From assembly GCF_001439665.1 (NCBI RefSeq), contig NZ_LMAK01000015.1, positions 29,750-93,749 on the forward strand: a DNA stretch of 64,000 nucleotides, read 5' to 3'. Each line of letters opens with the position of its first letter. The first letter of the stretch is position 1. Below, one piece after another: positions 36,401 to 44,890 of the stretch. The notes below the pieces were generated by a model. It ran no database searches. It was not told where the DNA came from and saw nothing but the letters and a program-made list of their open reading frames with translations. Origin of the DNA: Formosa algae. Its GTDB lineage: Bacteria > Bacteroidota > Bacteroidia > Flavobacteriales > Flavobacteriaceae. Made by a program: the position numbers and the translations under genes.

Positions 36401-39400
36401 GCGTTATCTACTACAGGAGCAGTAACATCTTTTTCTACTGAAATTGTTTGAGTAGCTTCTGTTGTGTTTCCACAATTATCTGTAAAGGTCCAAGTACGAG
36501 TAATAATTGTCAATAAAGCACCAGAGTCATCTACAGTTTCTGTACCTAGAGCTGTAATAGTTCCAGCACAATTGTCTGTTGCAGTTAACTCAACCATTAC
36601 AGGCAATTCTTCATCACAAGCAATAGTCATATCTGCAGGGACACTATCTACTACAGGAGCAGTTACATCTGCTACTGTTATAGTTTGTGATACTTCAGTT
36701 GAGTTACCACTATCGTCTGTAAATACCCAGTTACGTGTAATAATTACATTACAAGCATCTGCATCGTTAATGGTTTCAGTTCCGTTAGAAGTAATGACTC
36801 CAACACAATCATCAGTTGCTGTTAATACTTCCATTGTTGGAACATCATCAATACATTCTAATGTTAAGTCAGCAGGAGCATTATCTACTACAGGAGCAGT
36901 AACATCTTTTTCTACTGAAATTGTTTGAGTTGCTTCTGTTGTGTTTCCACAATCATCTGTAAAGGTCCAAGTACGAGTTATAATAGTAAATAGAGCACCA
37001 GAGTCATCTACCGTTTCAGTCCCTAGAGCTGTAATAGTTCCAGCACAATTGTCTGTTGCAGTCAACGCTTCCATTTCAGGTAAATCATCATTACAATCAA
37101 TTGTCATATCTGCAGGAACACTATCTACTATAGGAGCAGTTTCATCTTTAACCGTTATAGTTTGCGTAGTCTCTGTAGAGTTACCGCTATCGTCTGTAAA
37201 CACCCAGTTACGTGTAATGATTACATTACAAGCATCTGTATCGTTAATGGTTTCAGTTCCGTTAGAAGTAATTATACCAGCACAGTTGTCTGTTGCTGTT
37301 AAAGCTTCCATTGCAGGTACATCTGATATACACTCTACAGCTAAATCTGTAGGGATATTGTCTATAACAGGAGCCGTTATATCACTTACTGTTATCATTT
37401 GAGATACTTCAGATGTGTTTCCACAAGCGTCTGTAAATGTCCAAGTACGTGTAATAATTATATTAGTAGGATCTGTATTGTCTTCTGTATCTATTCCTGA
37501 TACTGTAATTTCACCGGCACATTCATCTGTTGCAGTAAGATTAATTGTTGCAGGAACATCATCATAACATTCTACTTCAACATCTGCTGGTACATTAGTT
37601 GGTAGTGTAGGTGCAGTTACATCTGTTACTGTAATGGTTGCAGTTGTACTTGTTATGTTTCCACAGTAATCTGTTGCAGTAAAGGTTACTGTTGTAGCAT
37701 TGTCTTCACCACATGCTTGTAGGTTGAATGTATCTTCGTTAAAATCATTACTCCAAGTTACATCTGTAGAACATGCGTCTGTTGCCAAACCGCCTCCGTT
37801 AGATGTTAACCAAGTATTTAATACATTTTCTGAATTCTCGTTACATTCTAAAACTAATGCTTCTGGTTCAGTTCCTATAACAGGACCAGTTTCATCTAAT
37901 ACTGTATAGGTTGCAGATTGTGAAATTGAATTTCCACATGCATCAGTTGCAGTAAATTCTACTGTAACACTCTCGTTACACGTTGGTGTTGTTGAATCGT
38001 AATTGTTTGTCCAAGTTATACCTGAACAATTATCTGTTGCTAATCCATATCCATTAAGTTGTACCCATGCATCAATTGTTGGAATTCTTTGTTCTCCATC
38101 ACAATCATATACAATATCTTGAGGAGCATCTAAAAATATTGGAGCAACATCGTCGATTACTGTTATGTTTTGAGATATTTCTGAAGAGTTTCCACATTGG
38201 TCTTCAAATGTCCAAGTACGAATTACTGATTGGTTACATCCGCCATCTGAAGATGATACGATGTTATCTACACCAACTGCAGTTATAATAGTTCCACAAT
38301 TATCTGTAGCTTCTAATTCAAGATCTGTAGGAAGATCTGTTAAACAAGCGACTGTAATATCTGCAGGAGCTTCAGGAGCAATAGGAGCAGTGGTATCTAT
38401 TATATTAATAGTTTGTGATACAGAAGATGTGTCTCCACATGAGTTTGTGAAAGACCATGTACGTGTAATGATAACATTACAAGGATCTGTAGAATTTGTA
38501 GTTTGTGTATTTACCGAAGTAATTGTTCCACCTGTGTCCGAACATACATCATCAGCAATTAAATCTTCCATAACAGGAACATCTGCTATACATTCGTATG
38601 TAGCATCTTCAGGAGGCTCAGGTAATGTTACGGTTTCAAAAGCTAAAGTTAAGTTGTAAACAACGTATTTATCTGTAGTCGCAGTATATTGAATAGATAA
38701 ATTATTTTGCCCAGGTATAACACTTGGTTCAGGAAGGTCAAATTTACTTAAATCAATTCCAAAAACGGGATCATTAGGAGTTCTAGGAAATCCATCAACG
38801 TTTATAGACGAGTTAAAAAAGTTTGTTGTTGTATTTGTGCTATGACTAAGACGTTGTATGTAAGCACCAGTTCCTCCGTATTGTGTTGTTAAAGCATCTC
38901 CAGCTAAATCTGCATCACCTTCAGCACCCATAACACCTATCTTAGCATTTACATTATCTGCAGTATTTAAAGCGCTAATATCTAAGTCTATGTAGCTAAG
39001 AAGCTCGTAATCTGGATCGTTAGGTACACCTTTAAAAGAGTAACCATCAAAAACACCTATATTACGGTTTCTCATACTTGAGTTTTCGTATACGATAACC
39101 ATACTCCAGCCACCGTAGTATCCAATACCTAAACCTACGGTATCATCTTGACCCTCAACTAACGCAATGTCTGCAACAGTATATTCACCTGTCCCATTTG
39201 ATTGTACAAAACCCGTTACATCTGCATAGGCAATATACATATCATTAAAAGATCCTTCAGGATAGTAGATATCTACTGAATTAGCAGTTACATCTGTATA
39301 TCCGCTAGAACCAGGTCCTTTTAAAGACACTATAGATTTATTTAATGTGTTGGTAAGTCCGTTGTTAGGATTGTTAACAATAAACTCTTGACCAGGAGGG

Positions 39401-39747
39401 CGACCAGTCCAATATAATCCGGCATAAACAATGTTAGATGTGTTATCTACCACTTGTCCGCTTTCATTTTTAAGTTGAATGGTTGCGGAAGATGAGTTAA
39501 CCGTAGTTGGATCTCCATCTATATCGACATATATCATGTCTCCCGAACTAACTCCCGTTTCTGGAGTCAGGTTGGCATTTCCTATAATAGTAAAATCACC
39601 ATTAACTGTATAACTAGCTCTCGAGCTAAATTGTACTGGTGACTGGCCATAGCTATAAAAACTGAAAGCCATTAGCAATAATGCTAACAGCGAATACTGT
39701 TTGAAGTTTTTATAAGCTTTAAATTTCGTAGCGTAAAATTTTTTCAT
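33439..39747 (-). CDS. Giant HYR-like repeat adhesin with T9SS type-B (gliding-associated) C-terminal domain
   Basis: This is a 2102-residue secreted surface protein. A signal peptide (LLALLLMAFSFYSYGQ) is followed by a unique N-terminal domain of about 350 residues (VYAGLYWTGRPPGQEF, GGWSMVIVYENSSM). From about residue 385 there are roughly 19 HYR-like units of about 75-115 residues, each with an xEC strand, a TDNC motif, an IITRTWxFTDxCGN strand and a QTITVxD end. The last 90 residues are the type-B sorting domain (TVTPNGDQWNEYF, IYNRWGALVYKA, PTGTYYYIVTLK). It is probably an adhesin or gliding-motility surface filament exported by T9SS. It is first in an operon with the SprF-like and OmpA-like genes. 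Confidence 0.92.
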   Translation of the reverse strand: MKKFYATKFKAYKNFKQYSLLALLLMAFSFYSYGQSPVQFSSRASYTVNGDFTIIGNANLTPETGVSSGDMIYVDIDGDPTTVNSSSATIQLKNESGQVVDNTSNIVYAGLYWTGRPPGQEFIVNNPNNGLTNTLNKSIVSLKGPGSSGYTDVTANSVDIYYPEGSFNDMYIAYADVTGFVQSNGTGEYTVADIALVEGQDDTVGLGIGYYGGWSMVIVYENSSMRNRNIGVFDGYSFKGVPNDPDYELLSYIDLDISALNTADNVNAKIGVMGAEGDADLAGDALTTQYGGTGAYIQRLSHSTNTTTNFFNSSINVDGFPRTPNDPVFGIDLSKFDLPEPSVIPGQNNLSIQYTATTDKYVVYNLTLAFETVTLPEPPEDATYECIADVPVMEDLIADDVCSDTGGTITSVNTQTTNSTDPCNVIITRTWSFTNSCGDTSSVSQTINIIDTTAPIAPEAPADITVACLTDLPTDLELEATDNCGTIITAVGVDNIVSSSDGGCNQSVIRTWTFEDQCGNSSEISQNITVIDDVAPIFLDAPQDIVYDCDGEQRIPTIDAWVQLNGYGLATDNCSGITWTNNYDSTTPTCNESVTVEFTATDACGNSISQSATYTVLDETGPVIGTEPEALVLECNENSENVLNTWLTSNGGGLATDACSTDVTWSNDFNEDTFNLQACGEDNATTVTFTATDYCGNITSTTATITVTDVTAPTLPTNVPADVEVECYDDVPATINLTATDECAGEITVSGIDTEDNTDPTNIIITRTWTFTDACGNTSEVSQMITVSDITAPVIDNIPTDLAVECISDVPAMEALTATDNCAGIITSNGTETINDTDACNVIITRNWVFTDDSGNSTETTQTITVKDETAPIVDSVPADMTIDCNDDLPEMEALTATDNCAGTITALGTETVDDSGALFTIITRTWTFTDDCGNTTEATQTISVEKDVTAPVVDNAPADLTLECIDDVPTMEVLTATDDCVGVITSNGTETINDADACNVIITRNWVFTDDSGNSTEVSQTITVADVTAPVVDSVPADMTIACDEELPVMVELTATDNCAGTITALGTETVDDSGALLTIITRTWTFTDNCGNTTEATQTISVEKDVTAPVVDNAPADLTLECIDDVPTMEALTATDDCVGVITSNGTETINDADACNVIITRNWVFTDNSGNSTEVSQTITVADTQAPIVPTIPADITIECSDELPVMIDLTAQDNCGAEVIATPVDVTDNTDPCNVIITRTWTFEDACGNVSTGSQTINVIDETAPTLIEEATDIVYNCSGEQRNATIEAWVSLNGYALAQDNCSDITWTNNYDPSIISCEAPVEVIFTATDACGNSTSTTATYTINDETGPTIETEPQDLILACFSDTDTVQDWLNTNGGATAFDYCSDTITWSNDFDASSLSADACGIDNAVTVTFTAVDYCGNATQTTATIAIIDETAPVLTTEVPADVTVECYDDIPTMISLTATDECAGDITVTGIDTEDNTDPTNIIITRTWTFEDACGNTTEVSQTITVNDATAPVLDSTIPTDLALECLSDVPAMETLTATDNCVGTITSNGTEVINDADACNVIITRTWIFMDNSGNTTEVNQTITVKDETAPVVTTPPTDLNIECDGDIPALEALIAIDNCAGELTSEGTETINTTDPLNTIITRTWSFTDNCGNTTEVSQTITVKDVTAPVVDPMPEDVTYACIDDVPTLSALTAIDNCSGELTSEGTETIEDADACNVTITRTWMFTDESGNETEVTQTITVIDDVAPTAPAAPADLTVQCIDDVPVTSDLTATDNCGEAITSTGVDTVTDIDSCSSIITRTWSFTDSCGNTSTTTQIITVEDTIAPTLVSDLDTEVEIFCSDIPTQPELDFTDNCASTLDVEYTEVSTATGAAFENYLIIRDWTVTDTCGNAAVFTQTITVNVQQDVVLVTDDRCTEGGAVDLDSYLVDSSIDGTWVVTSGDTTINGSTYDPIDSEVGASYEFTFTEADGCQNQTTVTITVNEDCVEPTCDPIVSTTVTPNGDQWNEYFTITGLDRCGFVIDVEIYNRWGALVYKAQDYQNNWNGKNDKGAFGNANNLPTGTYYYIVTLKNSGLKPLTGSIYLGTK
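33990..38610 (-). repeat. Array of about 19 HYR-like protein repeats inside the adhesin
   Basis: Counting DxTAP...QTITV units in the translation gives about 19. Units 3 and 12 share one long variant (GEQR...WVxLNGY), and units 4 and 13 share another (ETGPxIxTEP...NGG). Units 2-6 (about 37140-38395) therefore correspond in order to units 11-15 (about 34940-36190), an older block duplication with an offset of about 2.2 kb. Confidence 0.8.
36190..37140. repeat. Near-identical 477-bp tandem duplication
   Basis: Corresponding sequence recurs at an offset of exactly 477 bp; for example GAAGTAATGACTCCAACACA begins at 36311 and again at 36788. The period equals 159 codons, that is two HYR-like units, and the reading frame is kept. 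The few differences are scattered single bases, so the duplication is more recent than the rest of the array. Confidence 0.85.
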
Positions 39748-40488
39748 TTCATGAATCGATTAAGTTATCCTAATACTGCTTATGATGGATTAACAACTTT
39801 ATAATTATTAGTTATTTCTGGGTCTATGTAGTTTAGCAATTGCGTTTGTATTGTGCAGGCTAAGAGTGGTCCGTTAATATGTTTGCTAAATGCAAAATGT
39901 TGTAATTGCAGTGTGGCGTCTTTAAGGTTTAAGCCTGCAGGTTTTAAAATTTTGTCTTGAAAACTGGGCGAGATAATTTTTAAGGCCTGATGCCTTAAGC
40001 GTTCTGTAAAAAAGAAAAGTAGGTTTGAAGCATGATTTGATACCATATACAATTTATTGATTAACGTTAATTTATGTGTTTAAAATAGATTCAAGTTTAA
40101 TTCATGTTTCAACAGATCTTACTTTTGGTTAAGAAGTAAAACCGGTCTAGAGGGCATAAAGTTTTGTGGGAAAGTTTTGGCGAGCAAAACAAAGACTTTA
40201 GGTTTTGAAATTAGACTTGGGATCATATTCTTTGACAATTAATACTTACAAAAAACGACAGATAGAGTTAGAAAAACAAAATTTAATGTTAAAATACGCT
40301 TTATTTTCGACGAAGTGTAAGTTGGGTGTTTTTTGACGGACATTAATGCATTACGTCGGATAAAATTTTGTTAACATGTTAAAAAAATTGTGTTTATAAC
40401 TATTTAATTAAGGTTTAATTATGTTAATTTAGTTTAAAAATGCGATTCTAGCTAATTTATTTGGAGCGTTTAACATTTATTAAGAATT
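39748..40488. other. 741-bp region upstream of the adhesin and SixA genes
   Basis: This divergent spacer should hold the promoters of the adhesin operon and of sixA. I found no exact TAnnTTTG box for either. It contains a doubtful 90-codon frame (39780-40052) and a perfect 7-bp-arm inverted repeat TTAAGGC-ctgat-GCCTTAA near 39978-39996. The stretch 40053-40488 looks non-coding. Confidence 0.45.
39780..40052 (-). CDS. Doubtful 90-residue hypothetical protein
   Basis: An uninterrupted 90-codon frame (MYMVSNHASNLLFFFTERLR at the start) lies just upstream of the adhesin gene on the same strand. I recognise no family, signal peptide or convincing membrane helix, and no good start signal. It may be a chance frame in the adhesin's long upstream region. 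It is listed because nothing else explains the segment. Confidence 0.22.
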   Translation of the reverse strand: MYMVSNHASNLLFFFTERLRHQALKIISPSFQDKILKPAGLNLKDATLQLQHFAFSKHINGPLLACTIQTQLLNYIDPEITNNYKVVNPS

Positions 40489-40980
40489 ATGAAAAAAATA
40501 GTTGTTGTTAGACATGGTAAGTCTTCGTGGGAACACGGTGTAGGAGACCGGTTTAGGCCGCTAAAACCGGTAGGTATTACCAATACTATAAAAGTTTGTA
40601 GGAATTTCAAAAACATGTCAGATATTTCTTTAAAAAGTGTATTTTCTAGTCCTGCGAAACGCGCTTTAGATACTTGTGATATTTTTGTTAATAACTTTTT
40701 TGTGGAAGAACAGATTTCGGTGAAAATTATCGAAGATTTATACGATTTCGAGGGTGATAAATTGACTGAATTTATTAAAAATTTAGCAAATGATTTAGAT
40801 GTTGTGTTTATTTTTGGTCATAATCATGCGATTAATCATTTTGTTAATTTTTATGGAAACGAGTACATCGAAAATGTCCCAACAAGTGGTTTAGTCGTTT
40901 TAGAATTTAATATAGAAAACTGGTCAGATTTAGCTTCAGGTTATTTAAAATTAAAATTATTTCCTAAAGCTTTAAAATAA
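40489..40980 (+). CDS. SixA-like histidine phosphatase
   Basis: This 163-residue member of the histidine phosphatase superfamily has the catalytic RHG at residues 8-10 (VVVRHGKSSW, nucleophile His9). The second phosphate-pocket Arg is in FSSPAKRALDTCD, and the second His is in FGHNHAINHFV. SixA removes phosphate from the histidine phosphotransfer domain of ArcB in E. coli; in Bacteroidota its target is not known. It precedes ppk1 by 101 bp on the same strand, so a link to phosphate or polyphosphate metabolism is possible but unproven. Confidence 0.88.
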   Translation: MKKIVVVRHGKSSWEHGVGDRFRPLKPVGITNTIKVCRNFKNMSDISLKSVFSSPAKRALDTCDIFVNNFFVEEQISVKIIEDLYDFEGDKLTEFIKNLANDLDVVFIFGHNHAINHFVNFYGNEYIENVPTSGLVVLEFNIENWSDLASGYLKLKLFPKALK

Positions 40981-41048
40981 TTTAATGTTTTTGAAAGTAT
41001 TCATTACTTAATAACACAATAGTAAACAGAATTAAATTCTAAATACAA

Positions 41049-41056
41049 TATATTTG
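41049..41056 (+). promoter_or_regulatory. Bacteroidota -7 box (TATATTTG) upstream of ppk1
   Basis: This exact TAnnTTTG match lies 25 bp before the ATG at 41082, in the gap after the SixA-like gene. It suggests that ppk1-ppx has its own promoter. Confidence 0.5.
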
Positions 41057-41081
41057 TAAGAAGTAATCAAAAATTATTTAG

Positions 41082-43145
41082 ATGATAAAAATCGAAAAAG
41101 CTAATAATATATATATTAATAGAGAGATTAGTTGGCTTCAATTTAATGCAAGAGTACTTCAAGAAGCTGAAGATAAAAACGTACCCTTAATTGAGCGTTT
41201 GCGATTTTTAGGTATATTTTCAAATAATTTAGACGAATTTTTCAAAGTGCGTTATGCAACTGTAAAGCGAATCGATCAAGCAGGTAAAGCTGGTAAAAGT
41301 GAATTAGGTGGTATTAAAGCGGGTGAACTTTTAGAAATTATTACAAAAATTGTAATAGAACAACAAGCTGAGAGTTTAGAAATTCTTAGTAATATTCAGA
41401 ATAATTTAAAGAAAGAGAATATCTTTATTATTGATGAAAACCAAATATCTCCATCGCAACATCAATTTATTAAGCAATATTTTATTCAAAAAATAAGTCC
41501 AGCTCTTGTCACTATCATCTTAAACGATTTGGTCAAGCTTCCCTTATTAAAAGATAGTGCAGCGTATTTAGCAGTAAATATGCATATGAATACAGACGAA
41601 CATCAATACGCATTAATAGAAATTTCTAAAAATATGGACCGTTTTGTTGTGCTTCCTAGAGAAGGCAATAAAGACTATATTATAATGCTAGACGATTTAT
41701 TGCGTTACTGCTTAGATGATATCTTTAATATTTTCGATTATAAATCAGTGTCAGCTCATATGATTAAAATTACCAGAGATGGTGAATTAGATTTCGAGAG
41801 TGATTTGAGTAAAAGTTTTATCGATAAATTATCAGATAGTGTTAAACACAGACAAATTGGTGAACCTGTTCGATTTGTATATGACAAGCAAATAGAAAAG
41901 GAAACTCTAGATTATTTATTGAAAAAAATGAATATAGAACCTTCAGATAGTATTATTCCTGGAGGACGTTATCATAACAGACGCGATTATATGGGGTTCC
42001 CGAGTTTGGGAAGAACCGATTTGCTTTACGATAAAATAGAACCACTACATGTAAAAGGTCTAAGTCTGGAAGAAAGTATATTTGCATTAATTGCTAAAAA
42101 AGATTATTTGCTTTACGCCCCTTACCATACGTTCTCTTATGTGGTTAAATTTTTAAGGGAAGCAGCATTAGATCCTCAAGTAAAAACTATAAAAATTACA
42201 ATTTATAGATTAGCTCAAATTTCAGACATTGCGAGTTCCTTAATAAATGCCGCAAAAAATGGAAAACGCGTTACAGTATCTATAGAATTACAAGCCCGTT
42301 TTGACGAGCAAGCCAATATTGCTTATGCCGAGCAAATGGAAATTGAAGGGATTAATCTTATTTTTGGTGTTCAAGGTCTTAAAGTGCATAGTAAAATGTG
42401 TGTTATAGAACGCGAAGAGAACAAAAAAATAAAACGCTACGGTATAGTAAGTACAGGGAACTTTAACGAATCTACTGCCAAAATATATACAGATTATACA
42501 TTATTTACTGCAGATCAGAAGATTTTAAAAGATATTAATAAAGTTTTTAGTTTTTTTGAAACAAATTATTTAATATACAGGTATAAACATATTATAACAT
42601 CACCGCATTATACTCAAAAAGCATTATTTAAATTAATAGATGCCGAAATTGTAAATGTAAAACTTGGTAAACCTGCAAGTATTAAACTTAAGATGAATAG
42701 TATTTCTAGCTATAAAATGGTAGATAAACTATATGAAGCAAGTAGAGCAGGAGTAAAAATCCAAATGATTGTTAGAGGATTGTGTTGTCTGGTCCCTGGG
42801 ATAGAAGGGATGAGTGAGAATATTGAAGTGATTAGTATAGTCGATAAGTTTTTAGAACACACCAGACTTTATGTGTTTGGAAATGGCGGAAATCCTAAAG
42901 TTTATATTTCTTCGGCAGATTGGATGACTCGTAACATTGAAAATAGAGTTGAAGTTACTTGTCCGATTTACGATAAAGAAATTAAGCAAGAATTATTAGA
43001 TACATTTAATATTTGTTGGAGCGATAATGTAAAAGCACGAATTTTAAATTTAGCCCAAACTAACGAACATAAGAAGAATAAAAAAACAAAAGTTAGATCG
43101 CAGTTTGCAACCTACGAATACTATTTAAACAAGTTAAAGGAGTAA
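41082..43145 (+). CDS. ppk1: Polyphosphate kinase 1
   Basis: This enzyme reversibly transfers the gamma phosphate of ATP onto inorganic polyphosphate. The 687 residues show the N-terminal domain (EISWLQFNARVLQEAEDKNVPLIERL split over residues 16-41), the head domain, and the phospholipase-D-like catalytic half. The autophosphorylated His is at 436 in VHSKMCVIE, with STGNFNESTAKIYTD and SADWMTRNIENRVEV further on. The next gene, ppx, begins 1 bp after the stop, so synthesis and breakdown of polyphosphate are coupled in one transcript. Confidence 0.96.
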   Translation: MIKIEKANNIYINREISWLQFNARVLQEAEDKNVPLIERLRFLGIFSNNLDEFFKVRYATVKRIDQAGKAGKSELGGIKAGELLEIITKIVIEQQAESLEILSNIQNNLKKENIFIIDENQISPSQHQFIKQYFIQKISPALVTIILNDLVKLPLLKDSAAYLAVNMHMNTDEHQYALIEISKNMDRFVVLPREGNKDYIIMLDDLLRYCLDDIFNIFDYKSVSAHMIKITRDGELDFESDLSKSFIDKLSDSVKHRQIGEPVRFVYDKQIEKETLDYLLKKMNIEPSDSIIPGGRYHNRRDYMGFPSLGRTDLLYDKIEPLHVKGLSLEESIFALIAKKDYLLYAPYHTFSYVVKFLREAALDPQVKTIKITIYRLAQISDIASSLINAAKNGKRVTVSIELQARFDEQANIAYAEQMEIEGINLIFGVQGLKVHSKMCVIEREENKKIKRYGIVSTGNFNESTAKIYTDYTLFTADQKILKDINKVFSFFETNYLIYRYKHIITSPHYTQKALFKLIDAEIVNVKLGKPASIKLKMNSISSYKMVDKLYEASRAGVKIQMIVRGLCCLVPGIEGMSENIEVISIVDKFLEHTRLYVFGNGGNPKVYISSADWMTRNIENRVEVTCPIYDKEIKQELLDTFNICWSDNVKARILNLAQTNEHKKNKKTKVRSQFATYEYYLNKLKE

Positions 43146-43146
43146 T

Positions 43147-44055
43147 ATGCTTATAATAAAAAAATATGCAGCAATAGATATAGGTTCCAATGCCGTAAGA
43201 TTATTAATTGCTAATATTATTGAGGAAGAAGGAAAACCAACGAAGTTTAAAAAAAGCTCTTTAGTTCGTGTGCCCATTCGTTTAGGTGCAGATGTGTTCT
43301 TAGAACAAAGAATATCTGAGAAAAATATAGAACGCATGATAGATACCATGCATGCGTTTAAATTACTTATGAAATCTCATAAAGTAGAAAAATATAAAGC
43401 CTGTGCAACTTCTGCCATGCGTGAAGCTAAAAATGGTCCAGATGTGGTGTCTCAAATTCAGGAACAATCAGATATTAATATCGATATTATTGAAGGCGAT
43501 GAAGAAGCAGCTATTATTGCGGCAACAGATTTAAATGCCTACATAAACCCAAATAAAACTTATTTATACGTTGATGTAGGTGGAGGAAGCACAGAGTTTA
43601 CTGTGATAGACCATGGAGCAACAGAAATATCCAGATCTTTTAAAATAGGTACGGTAAGATTGCTTAACGATATGGTGAAACGCGAAACCTGGAACGAACT
43701 AGAAAATTGGATTAAAGAGCATACTAAAAAGTATGATAAAATAGATTTAATAGGTTCTGGAGGAAATATTAATAAAATATTTAAGGTTTCTGGTAAAGCA
43801 GTAGGGAAACCATTAACTTTCTTTTATTTAACGTCTTATTATAATATATTGCAATCATATTCTTACGAAGAGCGAATTACTGAATTAGATTTAAATCAGG
43901 ATAGGGCAGATGTAATTATTCCTGCTGCGAGAATTTATTTATCGGCCATGAAATGGAGTGGAGCCAAAGATATTTATGTTCCTAAAATAGGATTAAGTGA
44001 CGGAATTATAAAGAGTTTATATTATGAAACAGTATCAAGTAAGAAATTAGTATAA
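43147..44055 (+). CDS. ppx: Ppx/GppA-family exopolyphosphatase
   Basis: This 302-residue protein is an actin-fold phosphatase that releases terminal phosphate from polyphosphate (or hydrolyses pppGpp in GppA members). The phosphate-1 loop AAIDIGSNAVRLL is at residues 8-20, the catalytic Glu lies in the IIEGDEEAAI stretch, and the second phosphate loop is VDVGGGSTEF. It is the short, single-module form without the C-terminal HD-like domain of E. coli Ppx. Its start 1 bp after ppk1 argues for a polyphosphate role over pppGpp. Confidence 0.92.
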   Translation: MLIIKKYAAIDIGSNAVRLLIANIIEEEGKPTKFKKSSLVRVPIRLGADVFLEQRISEKNIERMIDTMHAFKLLMKSHKVEKYKACATSAMREAKNGPDVVSQIQEQSDINIDIIEGDEEAAIIAATDLNAYINPNKTYLYVDVGGGSTEFTVIDHGATEISRSFKIGTVRLLNDMVKRETWNELENWIKEHTKKYDKIDLIGSGGNINKIFKVSGKAVGKPLTFFYLTSYYNILQSYSYEERITELDLNQDRADVIIPAARIYLSAMKWSGAKDIYVPKIGLSDGIIKSLYYETVSSKKLV

Positions 44056-44153
44056 CGATAAAATAAGCGTTTCATCCCTTTTTTTATCACAATTATCTAA
44101 AATTATATTAAAGTGATTTTATTAATTTTAACTTAGCACCAAAATCTATCAAT

Positions 44154-44684
44154 ATGAAAAAAATTACCTTACTAGTTTTAACTATACTAGCAACCACAAC
44201 TAGTTTTGCTCAATTCGATTTATTCGGAGTAAGAGCCGGAATGAATATCTCAAATTTAGATTACGATTCTGAAGTTCCTTCAGGAAATGCTCACAGAAAT
44301 GGGTTTGTAGTTGGATTTACAGCACAATATGGTATTACAGATAAGTTTTCTGTGGCCCCAGAAATTCAGTTTTCAGCAGAAGGTGCTAAAAAAGATGAGC
44401 TTAGATTAGATTATCTTAACCTTCCGGTTTTTGCTAAATATGCAGTTACAGAAAAGTTATCTGTTGGTTTAGGACCTCAGTTAGGTTTAAAAATACACGA
44501 GTTTGAAGATGGATTTAGTAACTTAGTATTTTCAGGAGTAGCTGGTGTAGAATATGTGTTTTTCGATGACTTTTATGTCGATGTAAGATATGTGTACGGC
44601 GTTACAAATGTTTATGACGACGAACAAGTTTTAGAAGCAAAAAGCAGCAACATACAAATAGGTTTAGGTATAAAAATATTCTAA
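44154..44684 (+). CDS. Outer-membrane beta-barrel (porin-like) protein
   Basis: This 176-residue product has a signal peptide ending in TTSFAQ (residue 20) and an eight-strand-type barrel pattern of the PorT/OMP_b-brl_2 kind: LFGVRAGMNISNLDY, GFVVGFTAQYGITDKFSV, YLNLPVFAKYAVTEKLSVGLGPQ (split here across residues 81-103) and FYVDVRYVYGVTNVY. The role is unknown; these small barrels are abundant in Bacteroidota. It is followed by a strong terminator and probably transcribed alone. Confidence 0.85.
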   Translation: MKKITLLVLTILATTTSFAQFDLFGVRAGMNISNLDYDSEVPSGNAHRNGFVVGFTAQYGITDKFSVAPEIQFSAEGAKKDELRLDYLNLPVFAKYAVTEKLSVGLGPQLGLKIHEFEDGFSNLVFSGVAGVEYVFFDDFYVDVRYVYGVTNVYDDEQVLEAKSSNIQIGLGIKIF

Positions 44685-44705
44685 ATATATAAGCTTAATA
44701 ACTTA

Positions 44706-44744
44706 AAAAGAGCCAAATCTTTAAACAAAGATTTGGCTCTTTTG
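44706..44744 (+). terminator. Intrinsic terminator of the porin-like gene
   Basis: The long stem AAAGAGCCAAATCTTT / AAAGATTTGGCTCTTT has a 4-base loop and lies 22 bp after the stop codon. Confidence 0.88.
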
Positions 44745-44829
44745 GTATCTAAATGTTTTTTTTGAAAGTTGAAATGTTAAAAGTTCTATAACTTTAATTC
44801 TTATTTAAATCTAAAAAGAGGGAATCGTA

Positions 44830-44837
44830 TATATTTG
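44830..44837 (+). promoter_or_regulatory. Bacteroidota -7 box (TATATTTG) upstream of the DsbD-alpha-like gene
   Basis: This exact TAnnTTTG match lies 53 bp before the ATG at 44891. Confidence 0.45.
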
Positions 44838-44890
44838 GGTATCATCTATTAGTTTAATATCAATAATTTAAAAGATAACCCAATATAACT

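Noticed and set aside
36464..37402. Two long antisense frames of 153-154 codons opposite the adhesin, similar to each other
   Set aside because: They are shadows of the duplicated repeats; the sense strand has a full signal peptide, repeats and sorting domain, and the antisense products look like no protein family.
33990..38610. Regularly spaced repeats as a CRISPR array
   Set aside because: The repeats are 225 bp or more, diverged and in one continuous reading frame; there are no short identical repeats with unique spacers.
39978..39996. Inverted repeat TTAAGGC-N5-GCCTTAA as a terminator
   Set aside because: It is not followed by a T run on either strand; its role, if any, is unknown.
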